DNA from: Bryopsis sp. KO-2023
Taxonomy: Eukaryota > Chlorophyta > Ulvophyceae > Bryopsidales > Bryopsidaceae
Length of the DNA stretch: 64,000 bases
Assembly: GCA_030272585.1 (NCBI GenBank)
Contig: BSYQ01000001.1
Span: 8,447,001-8,511,000, forward strand
Direction: 5' to 3'
In this document: positions 37,101 through 46,519 of the stretch, one piece after another
Layout: each line of letters starts with the position of its first letter
Position numbering within the stretch: position 1 is the stretch's first letter
Position numbers and translations under genes: made by a program
Notes under the pieces: model-generated
What the model was told of the DNA's origin: nothing
Databases searched by the model: none
The model's input: the letters and a program-made list of their open reading frames with translations, nothing else

Positions 37101-37292
37101 TCCTGCACTGGTTTGATGGTCCATGAACATGTTTTTGAAAGAACAATAGTTTAATAGATTATTGTTTTAAAAAAATCCTGGGAATGGTGGTTTTCGCCTA
37201 CAGTATCGAAGATCGATGGTGCGGACGAAGCCTCGAGAAACGAGAAAAGTGGGGAGGATCAAGCTGCAGATAATCTTCAGGAAGAGAAGTGA
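34170..37292 (+). CDS. APE2: AP endonuclease, APE2-like (ExoIII family)
   Basis: Eleven exons (34170-34202, 34290-34376, 34534-34593, 34877-34916, 35017-35110, 35311-35464, 35610-35819, 36219-36304, 36564-36589, 36692-36844, 37204-37292) encode 343 residues in phase. The exonuclease III fold is complete: IWNVNG, VCVQEAKIPEEKL with the metal-binding Glu, SFWAHSRAKKGYSGVATW, LINVYVPN, VVGDFNIA, LRIDYAL and WSDHAAL. This enzyme class cuts abasic DNA and trims 3' ends. A QKTIASMF segment flanked by lysines resembles the PCNA-binding PIP box of APE2 proteins. The protein then stops after an acidic tail and lacks the C-terminal GRF zinc finger of human and Arabidopsis APE2. Exon 9 is just 26 bases. 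Confidence 0.9.
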
Positions 37293-37569
37293 CTACGTGT
37301 GCTGTCACTTCAGCAGTGATGATGGGCAAGTGGGATAAGAATTGCTTTGTCGGGTCGAAAGAAATGCTTTGTATGCTTTGTAATATGTAGGTCAATATAA
37401 CATCGTCTTGATCGCAGTTCACAGAAGCCTCCTACTGGTTTCTCCATGCTGATTGCCACACGTACTGTCTACCATCCTCCCGGAATCTATAGATTCTCAA
37501 AAGAAATAGTGTCTGAAAGGACACACTTCAACATTTTATTTGTTTTTTTTACAATGTGATGGAGTCCAA
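37293..37569. other. APE2 3' flank
   Basis: A short spacer between the APE2 stop codon and the palindrome pair that begins the repeat-rich segment. Nothing else is seen. Confidence 0.4.
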
Positions 37570-37623
37570 TCCCATCACGTGATGGGAACAACAGGATATT
37601 TCCATCTGGCGGACGTCCGCCAG
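37570..37623. repeat. Two adjacent perfect 18-bp palindromes
   Basis: The palindromes are at 37570-37587 (core CATCACGTGATG, which includes a CACGTG G-box) and 37606-37623 (core GGCGGACGTCCGCC). Both are perfect, without loops, and 18 bases apart. They lie just outside the left inverted-repeat arm. They may be protein-binding sites or cruciform-prone DNA. Confidence 0.85.
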
Positions 37624-37654
37624 GTAGTGATATTTTTTTCTGCTGCAGCTGGTA

Positions 37655-37840
37655 TATTCCAGGGCTCCGAGGTAACCTGCGCCTGGGTATCATGGTACCC
37701 ATGATACCCCATGATACCCCATGATACCCATGATACCCAATTATACCCCACTGATACCCACGATATCGTCGATGCCCGCCGATACCCCGCGATACCAGCG
37801 ACAAACGCAGAAACGCCTTGAAAGACCGAGTCCGTCACGG
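37655..37840. repeat. Left arm of a long inverted repeat (GGTATCAT minisatellite)
   Basis: About 185 bases that match, in inverted orientation, the arm at 40865-41062. The core is a run of short GATACCC(C)AT units flanked by a unique ~70-base stretch that includes AACGCAGAAACGCC. The arms differ by small indels within the repeat and one 8-base gap. No ORF is needed to explain it. Confidence 0.85.
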
Positions 37841-37917
37841 AGACAATCAGTCAATCAATCATCAAGAGATAAACGACGAAACGTCGGCGCCGCAAACGAC
37901 GAACCAACAAGACAACG

Positions 37918-38305
37918 ACGGCGACCACAACCCTCCCTCAGTTCGCACTTCCCTTCCACCAGAAGCTCACACTCACAGTTCGCGCTTCCCTTCCAGACAC
38001 TCACACTCACACTGAAACGGATTTTGGCTATCACACCATGAACTCGCTCTGGAGCTCGGGTTCGTTCGCCCGTTCGGCGAAGCCGTTTTAGTGTGAGTGT
38101 GAGTGTCTGGAAGGGAAGCGCTACAACTCGCTCTAGAGCTTGGGATCGTTCGCCCGTTCGGCGAAGCCGTTTTAGTGTGAGTGTGAGCGAGTTCTTGGTG
38201 TGATAGCCAGGAGCCGTTTCAGTGTGTGTCTGGAAGGGAAGCGCGAACTGTGAGTGTGAGTGTCTGGTAGAAGGGAAGCGCGCGAATTGAGGGAGGGTTG
38301 TGATA
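37918..38305. repeat. Foldback with nested tandem repeats
   Basis: The left part (about 37918-38050) reappears inverted at about 38185-38305. Both carry GTGTGAGTGTGAG blocks, TCTGGAAGGGAAGCGC and the TTGGTGTGATAGCC-like segment. The centre holds two direct copies of an ~84-base unit starting AACTCGCTCT and containing the small hairpin TTCGCCcgttcGGCGAA. The whole can fold into a long imperfect hairpin. It resembles a foldback or MITE-like element, though I cannot assign a family. Confidence 0.75.
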
Positions 38306-38721
38306 CACAAGACAAACGGGCTCGAGGATGCTGGCTCCAGCGAAAGAGGTGAGAAAAGCACTTGTGGGTTCCATGTGCGCGTGCCCAGCTCAATTTTCTG
38401 GTTTATGGATTCTGGTAAGCGTTGCTAAAATCCATTATACTCCTCTGTCAAAAAACCCTTAAAAGCCTTGTTCGTCTTATCAACTACGTGTTCCCATACA
38501 TACAAACGAACAAATCAACCTTCTTCCCTCTGTCATAGAATACTTGTCCCCATTATCTCTGGAAGCATAGCCCCACCTAAAACAACTTGAACTGGCTCAA
38601 CACAGAGCAAACTGAACACTGAAATTCATCAGTAAAAAAGAACAGGAGAAACAAAACATTTTATCTGATGCGAAGCAAAATCATAACACCAGAGAGGTTT
38701 GATTTCCTTTGAAAAATCGAA

Positions 38722-40618
38722 TCAACCCTCATATACAAGCAAGCAACCTTGGAACATCCTCATGTGTTTATAGTCATCATCATTGCCTCTGTTCTTCCGA
38801 TTGCGTCTCCTTTCTCTTCTAGATTTCTTGTCTTTCTTAGGTTTCTTTCTCTTTCCCTTTGTCCTGGCTCTGACTGACCCCCCTGGAAGCATGACTATCC
38901 CCACCTCCCCACTCAACTCATCACCACCGCTCCCAATCTCCGTAACGAGCTTGACAGAGCCCTGACCTCCTCCACCACCTCCATTCCAGGTCGATCCAGA
39001 AGAACTCTCCTCCGACTCCCCAGTCGCTTCCGGCCCGGTTTCCACCTTTTCATTGCCGCTGCTTGCTGTGCCAGGGTCCGACTCTGTCAGTCAGTCAGTC
39101 ACTGGTTTTGTTTCAGTGGGTTTGGCTTCTGACGGTTGCCCTGGAACCACTTGTTTTGCTGTAGCATCTCCTATCGCACTGCCTTCGGCTCTCCCCTCCC
39201 CAGTGGCTTCGCTCCTGCTGTCCACTGATGCAGTCGATTCATCCTTGACCTCAGAGGAGATTTCTCCAGAGGCTTCCGGCACCACCTCCCCTGGACCGAA
39301 AACAAAACACCAAAATTATAAGGATAAGGATCATGCTATTTATCTGACACATATTTATAGCCGCGCTTCTTTTACATCATTCTTCTCAGAAGTAGGCATG
39401 AGGATATCCAGCCAATAATACCATCGCCGACATAAGCAAAAGCAAAAATCAAGACTTTGGCAACAGGCCTGGCAACAGCGGTCGCCACGGTTCTTTGCTC
39501 AGACACAGCTCTTCCTCCTGTCGTTTCGGCTTCGGCAGAATCCCTGTGTCACTTCAGCAATCGCCTTGGCGACTGCTTTGGCTGTGGCTTTAGCTATAGC
39601 TGGAGCCTGGGTTGATGCTATGCCTTTAGCGGAGCCTTGACCGATGACTTCTAAATCCACACCCGCTCCTGCAAGGGCTTTTGCCACAGCCTTCCCGATA
39701 GCTGTGGCTGCCACTTCAGCTTGTGCCTGTCCATCCCCCCCGTCGGACACGGTGGAGGCAGACTGAGAAATCGCCTCCACTACAGCATCGTTGACTTTGA
39801 CAATCGTCTGAATAAAACCCAAGAAAGTGCACAGCCACTCCAAAAAAGTGAAACAACCAAAAACGAATTCCGAAACATATAATATGATCGGTCCACGCGC
39901 AGACGATTTACGAAAACTGTGCATCTTTCCACAACCCAAGGGTGATATTTCATGAATGTGATTTCATGGCATCCATGAAATGGGTTTTATCTCGGAGAAA
40001 ACTGTGGCGAACGATGCTAAAATATACTGACACAGTTGCCTAGCAGCCATTTCACAACTGAGTTTCCAGAAAACGTGAACAACAACAGAGTGTACTGCAG
40101 ACACAATCACTCTACAGCGTTTTGCTTTCAACTCTAACACACTATCACATTCTCAGCGTTCAAAGAGATAGCTGTTTTGACCTTTGAAATTTTTTTTTGA
40201 AGAAATGGGCGTGAGAGGGTAATTTGATGTGTAACATTACATATAAATTGTATTAAAACGTTTTAAAACAAAAAACTGGAAACTCGAAACTAAATTCCCT
40301 CGTGTCGATCCTAACCTGTGAAGTCGATTTGTATAACCCTTCACCACTCCGCTGGTCGAAGTCAAAAGCCCGTTTTTCTTCCTACAGTTTGCCATGATAA
40401 CTCGCCAGGAGCCATTAAAATGGACTTCTCACCTTGTCTCTAGCCAAGGTCACACAGCTTTCGTGAAATCCCTTGCTGCGGATTTCCCTGAGCTCCTGAC
40501 TCTCCCCCGAGCCCCCCCCAAAGACGTCCCCATTTCCCCCAGGATCTGATTGCACGCTGATTTTTTTGGCTTGCTCACATATGGAAACTCTGGGCACCCT
40601 ACACCAGACATTGGTCAT
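38722..40618 (-). CDS. Ala/Ser-rich low-complexity protein, unresolved model
   Basis: Two minus-strand exons join in phase 0: one ending at 40437 (FHESCVTLARDK) and one starting at 39807. The second encodes strongly Ala-rich sequence such as AKATAKAVAKAIAE, AVAKALAGAGVDL and STVSDGGDGQAQAEVAATA. A later exon starting near 39290 (VVPEASGEISSEVKDESTAS) is Glu/Ser/Thr-rich; after an in-frame TGA inside a GACT microsatellite the same frame continues (ATGESEESSSGSTWNGGGG) to a Lys/Arg-rich end at 38722. The donor joining the Ala exon to the next and the true stop are uncertain. I do not recognise a family; the composition is like structural or secreted low-complexity proteins. The gene sits inside the inverted-repeat segment. 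Confidence 0.45.
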
Positions 40619-40864
40619 TAAACAAGGGTCCTGCTACTGCTGCTTCTGCCCCCCCGCCCCCCCCAATGCCAACAATCTTATCCGAAGCCTACAAATGTCC
40701 AAGACAAAAGACCTGGAAATCGTATCTATTTTTTTTTTATTTGAATAAAACTCTGGGCCCTCGATCTGAAAACAACCCACAATATGTGAATATATCAGCA
40801 CTGGCACACCACCGATTTTCCGAAGTGGTCGGGGTGTGCGCTCTCTCTTCGTGCGACGTCTCCT

Positions 40865-41062
40865 CGACGGGCTCGGTCCTTCGAGGCGTTTCTGCGTTTG
40901 TCGCTGGTATCGGCGGGCATCGACGATATCGTGGGTATCAGTGGGTATAATTGGGTATCATGGGTATCATGGGTATCATGGAGGTATCACGGGGTATCAT
41001 GGGGTAACACGGGGGTACCATGATACCATGCGCAGGTTACCTCGGGGTCCTCGTATATTCGA
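40865..41062. repeat. Right arm of the long inverted repeat
   Basis: About 195 bases matching the left arm at 37655-37840 in opposite orientation, including GGCGTTTCTGCGTTTGTCGC, GGCATCGACGATATCGTGGG, a run of GGGTATCAT units and GCAGGTTACCTCGG. The SPX start codon is only 164 bases to its right, so it lies in that gene's promoter or 5' UTR. Confidence 0.85.
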
Positions 41063-41225
41063 CGTCATTGAGAATATTCTTTGGGCTTGCGCTTCCGTTC
41101 ACGACCACTTCCGGAACCACCTGCCCTCACTCTCGAGAAAGCGCTCTCCAGTTGTGTCGTGGCTTTCGAATTTCTGTTACTCTTGTTCGGACACTCGTGC
41201 AACGAAACACTGTAAACAACGAACG

Positions 41226-42925
41226 ATGAAGTTCGGAAAAGTTATCCAGAAATTGGGGGAGGAGCTGCCAGATACTCAGTTCCTGAAATACAAACAGCTA
41301 AAGAAGATGCTGAAACAAGTCAAGAAAAATGAAGGTAATCGATTCGATAATAAGGCCATTGGGTTTTGCTGTTTGGCTTAGTTTCGTTGGGCAGTCGGGG
41401 TAAGGAGCGTTTGCATCGCTGTGTAGAGGCAGGAGATTTGGATTCAGAGCGACCAGAAACGAGCGAAGGAGTCGCTTCCCAGCGGGGTGAGGACAGTGTG
41501 GTGGGTGATTAATAATACGTAGCCTTGGTTCGCGATTAGTCGACCCGGCTCCAGAAACTCGAATCTGTTATCGACGTTCGATCTGTTCGTGTAGACTCAG
41601 GATGCTGCAGCGAGCGACGGGACGTCCCTTTCGCCAGAGGAAACCAGATTCATCAAAGCACTGAACGAGGTAGGCTTCGTGCTCTTTTTTTCTTTTCCAA
41701 AAGATGTTCTCTGCTGCACAGGCAGGTCTTTGCTCAGTTTGTCATGGTACTATCCATCCAAATGTGTATTTCATAGGTCATAGGTGTAATATATTCAGAG
41801 ACAATTTGGAAACCGGTAGCCTGCAGCAGTGATATGTGGCTTTTGATTCTGCAGGAACTATCTAAACTGAACGGCTATTTCAAGGACAGAGAGGGGAAGG
41901 TGGTGGTAAGGTTGCAAGGATTGGAAAACGAATTGAGACAAGTGGAAAAGGGAAAGAGTCGAACTGAGTTGGGGAGTCTGAAGGCTGCATTTATTGATTT
42001 CCATGGTAAGTTTCTTCGGCACTATTTTTTCTGGAAACCAATCCTTCATCACTGGCAGCCTTCAGAACTTAACTGGACATCGAGAAAAAGGCATGCAACA
42101 TTTTTTTTTGTGGGGAGGGGATGTGTTCTGAAAAAAAGCTGGAAAGCTGTACCGTGTAGTGTGGTTGAAAAAAAGAAAGAGAAAAAAAAAAAAAAAAGTG
42201 ATGATGCCTATTTGAAACTCTTCGAGAAGATTTCTGCACTGGGCAATAGTATAGTATCTTCAGTAAATTGAAATGAACACCACAACAGAAGTGGGGTTAC
42301 CTGAGTTTCTTGTAACTCGTCCAAAAATGTGTTGCTGATTCTCATCGGCCTAAAAAAAGTTTACTATCGCTTGGTAGGTGAAATCGTGATGCTGCTCCAC
42401 TGGGGCCTCCTGAATTACGCAGCCGTCAACAAGATCCTTAAAAAACATGACAAACTCACTGGAGTCTCGCTGAGGGGGCCCTATCTCGATGCAGTTTATC
42501 GACAGCCTTTCTTGTGCACGGAGCCCCTCGCCCGGCTCGCCGAAAGGGTTGCCCACATAGTTGAACAGTTTTCTGGAATCAGGGAACAACCCGCACAGCG
42601 TCGACAAGCGAAGGAACCCTGTAGTGCTTCTGGGACTGATGGCACCCCAGCTGTCGACGAGAGAGTTCGAATGGCGCAAATCGCGTTGGGCATGTGGGAG
42701 GATTTGCGACACAATGCATCCACGCCGTCGACGGTGCTTGCCAGCAAGATCGATGCGGAAGGGAGCCGGGGGGAGGAGGGGCCTCAAAAAAATTTGGATT
42801 TTGAAAGGAAACATGATGGGCGATTGGGTTTGGGGTCGGGGGATGATGAGGGCGAGCCTGGATTATTGAGGAAAGCCATTTCGGATGGGCAAATATCGGA
42901 GGGGCCAGCATCTTGGTCGATCTGA
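41226..42925 (+). CDS. SPX domain protein with long C-terminal tail
   Basis: Five exons (41226-41334, 41427-41500, 41595-41669, 41855-42005, 42378-42925) encode 318 residues. The N-terminal SPX domain (about 1-165) senses inositol pyrophosphates as a phosphate signal. Visible parts: MKFGKVIQKLGEELPD...YKQLKKMLKQVKK, FIKALNEELSKLNGYF, and NYAAVNKILKKHDKLTG with the conserved lysines of the InsP-binding pocket. It matches plant stand-alone SPX proteins over this core. A ~150-residue extension follows with no EXS, MFS, VTC or RING domain. Its middle is helical and its end acidic and low-complexity. The acceptor of exon 2 could be 41427 or 41433; both keep frame. Confidence 0.9.
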
Positions 42926-45900
42926 CCTATGGATCCAGGGTTATTTTCGAATTCTTGTGTGGAAATTGTGCGCCGAAGCTCCGATGACGGATGGAGGGGT
43001 TGATTTGTCCATTTTATCCATTTAGTGAATTTCTGGGATTCGGAGATTCCTGATTTGGGGCAGTTTCTGGAGGATCATATTGACGTTGCTAGGATTGCTG
43101 CTACGGGGGTTTTGTTTGTTAACATATGCGTTTCAGGGGTGGGGGTGGGGAAAAGAAATTCAAGGGACTTGTGGGATTTGGGGCCAGGTTTGGGTTTGGG
43201 TTTGATGATCCCAACTTCCAAACTGTCTAAGTACCCGTTCATGATGGCCTTGGTGGTAAGGTTGCATCTGCAAAGTTTTGATTCGAACGTGAATGGACGA
43301 TGTGTGCGGGGTTTGATGGATGCCCCGCAATTTTAGCTTGAAAGAGGGGGAAAACTTGGCAATGGAGCTGAGAAATAACGTCTTTGCTTGCGAATGATTT
43401 ATGATTTAACGGTTTGGGGAGTGATTTAACGGTTTGGGGAGGGGGTCGCATCGATCCCGCTTCAATGGCAGTTTTTTTTTTTTTTTGAAACAAAAAGAAA
43501 AACAGGTTTGCAGGTTTGGATGTTTGGGAAGAGGGGGTCTGGGCCCCCCTTCATAGTTTTCTTTTCAGAGAAAAAAAAAGAAAGAAATTTGGAAAGAATT
43601 TGTCATGCTGGGGTCCATCTGTAGTCATCTAGTGTCACACGGGAGGGTACGTGAACTCACCTCCCGATAGTGTGGTTTATTCTTTTCTTGATTGAAAAAC
43701 AGTTTGATTTTGTTTGAGGGGGGAATTGTTGCTGCTTGTCCCCGTTGTTTCGGACCACTTTTTTCTTTTTGCGAACGTGGGTATTTTTTCGGGTGATGCT
43801 TTTTTTCTCAAACTCTTTTTCTCCATATGCAGCTCTTTTCTTACTTTGGAGGTATTTGCTTGTAAGCATTTGGATATGTCATTGGCCTTTCTGATTCAAT
43901 CAAAATTGTCCATTCTTAGAGGGGGCAAGGCCATCATGTCGCCTACAAGTGACCTTAATATCATAGAATAATGATGTTGAATTCACAGTAAGAAGTACCG
44001 ACTCCTGTTCCAACCAAAGTCCCTTCAAATACCAGAACCCATAGTGTTAACTGTACAAGCAAATACGCAACTGAACTACTCCTTTCCACAATAGTATTTA
44101 AAAAAACCCACCGCTCCTGCTGTCATCTCTTTCGTTGAAAGTCCTAAGTTTCTGCGCTTTTTTTTTTTTCAGAAGAGGGGCTGTGCTTTGGAAGGTTTTC
44201 CGATGCTCGTGCCAGGCCAGAGGTTGCATGAGCTTTGGGGACGTTTTGGGGTGGTGCCGTTTGCTATTGTTAAATTTATGGTCCGGCCTTTATATGATGG
44301 TTTATATCCTTCAATTTGATTTTGTACAATAAGTTATGTCACGTTGACTGATGATGGTTTCTTTGAGCTGTAGTGTTTGGAGCTCTTTTTTTGTTTTTTG
44401 TTTTTTTTGTTTTTTGCTTTTTGTTTCTTTTTTTTTCCGATGTTTCTGGCGGTGTTATCTTTGTAGCTTCCCTCCAATCATGGTTTTAAAAGGACTTGGA
44501 GAATTGCATCCATTGGTTGATTGGGAGTTTGGTCATTTGGCTGGAATACATTCGGTGGTGATCTTAAAAACACCACCAAAAATGTGACAATGTATGGGAG
44601 AGCATGGAGGGAACAGATTCGAATGCACTTCCATGGTAATGATGGACTGGGGCTTCTCTTCATTTTGTTCACTGTTGCCACTGTCGTTCGATGCACATGG
44701 TGCGAGGGTGAATTAAGATTGCTCATCCAGAGGGAAGGAGGTCAGCAGCAAGAACACACTCAGTTCGTTTGCATTTGTATGACCCCACTGTTGGATCATA
44801 CACAAACAGAAATCCTGCCAAGACACAAATGGGTGGAGGTTTGTGGGGCGAAGGAATTCATTCTTTTTCGAAGTTTTGCTTGCCTGTTGCAGAAACATGG
44901 GTTTGATTTCCTTCCCTTGGTGTCTTAATAATCATATGATGAGGCGCTTTTTTTTAGAAAGAAAAGCAACTTTTGCTACATGCTCTTAATTTAAACATGA
45001 CCTATGCTTACTTGGGTCACTTTGGTGACATGCACGATGATTGAAATGTGCTAAGGGATTGAGATTCATGAGCCAGCACCTCTACTGCTGAGGTATGCTG
45101 TTGTCAAGCTAACGCGTGGGGCTAGGTTTTGAGAGAAGAAAATCGAGGTCTCATCTCTAAATTTGGTTGGTTGAATCAATTACCCTGATGGTAGATCAGG
45201 GATCCATGGATGACCTCCGACAGGGATGCACCCCCTGATGGTGCATTTGAACACGCACAACCACCATCCCATGAAATCGCCATTATCATCTTTATCTGGG
45301 ACATTGGCCTGAAGATTTGATCGAGGTGTTGTTTGAAGGAGGAGGGGGGGAATTATTTCCTGAAAATTTTAATGAAATTGCAGGAACTGACATGAATGGA
45401 TTTGTAGATTCTGACAATTGTGTTGTAACTCATTGGCGATAATTTTTACATTCTGACACAACCTAGAATTTCCTGGGTATCCTTAGTATTGACCAGGGTT
45501 GTTTTGGAGGGGACATTGATGCTTGATTTGACTCATCCCCAACTTCCCTATGTATATGTTCGATCTGTCACCATGGGGGTGAAAAAAAACAGAGCAGAAT
45601 TGCGATTTCTTAAGGCTACGTCACACCTCACCAGAAACTGTTTTGGTTTGCAAGAATCCAACAAGGAAATGAAACACTGCTCGAGGGAGAGAGGGGGTTG
45701 GCTAGGCCTGAAAAAAAAGCTGGATGTCTTTCTGTGGTGCTGTTGTGAGAGTTCAGCACAAGTGTCATTATTGAACCACAGGCAATCGCCACACAGTATT
45801 GAATTACACCAGCCATGCTGAAAATTTCCATCTAAAAAAAATATGAAGGCAGAAATATCACTGGCACACCATAATATGGATGTGAAGCAAATCGATTTCT

Positions 45901-46078
45901 GATATGTTTGCAGCCATTCAGTAAATGCTGTTCTCGCACAAGAAATACAAACATTTTTTTCGAGGGCAATGATTTACACTATTGTTTGGATCCACATTTT
46001 CAAAATTCTCCCAGTCTTTTCGAGAACAAATAAGAAAATGCGAAGCTAATGCTAAGACTATTTTTTTTTCTTTTTCTA
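42926..46078. other. Long gene-poor spacer
   Basis: This is GT/T-rich, with a 20-base tandem duplication (GATTTAACGGTTTGGGGAGT) at about 43402-43441 and T runs near 43472 and 44400. Open frames such as 44521-44928 lack motifs and splice context. I see no supported gene, though short-exon genes could be missed. Confidence 0.45.
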
Positions 46079-46402
46079 GTCATAACCTCCCACCACCGTC
46101 TGCCCCCCTCAAAGCTTGAGGTGAACCAAGGGCTGAGAGTTTATGGTTCCCAATTCTACAGCTAACAATTTTCAATTTTTCTTTCCTCTAATTTTATTAA
46201 TATTGTCGTAATCTCCCACCCCCATCTGCCCCCCTCAAAGCTTGAGGTGACCCAAGGGCTGCGAGGTTACGCTCCCTATTCTATATCTAACCATTTCCAT
46301 TTTTTTTTCTAATTCTGCAAAAAAAATTAGTCATAACCTCCCACCCCCGTCTGCCCCCCTCAAAACTTGAAGGTGAACCAAGGGCTGAGAGGTTATGCCA
46401 CC
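46079..46402. repeat. Three-copy ~125-bp tandem repeat with conserved terminal stem
   Basis: Copies start at about 46079, 46205 and 46330. Each has a ~70-base conserved part beginning (G)TCATAACCTCCCACC and ending GAGGTTATG, so the ends of a copy can pair. An inner hairpin CCTCAA-AGC-TTGAGG is intact in copies 1 and 2. In copy 2 the outer stem reads CGTAATCTC/GAGGTTACG: an A:T pair has become G:C on both sides. Spacers between copies are T-rich and less conserved. Confidence 0.75.
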
Positions 46403-46519
46403 AAATAAGTTTCAATACTTCCACCAATTGTTTCCCCAAAAAGTCCAAGCCAAAAACCCATGAATCTTTTTGCCAGTTGCTTGAAAACAAAGGAACCCAA
46501 GCAAAAAAGAAAAAAAACC

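Noticed and set aside
44521..44928. 135-codon open frame
   Set aside because: No recognisable motif, no acceptor/donor support, surrounded by T runs.
46330..46402. Copy 3 of the repeat as a tRNA (ends in GCCACCA)
   Set aside because: There is an end stem, but no cloverleaf D and anticodon arms fit, and eukaryotic tRNA genes do not encode CCA.
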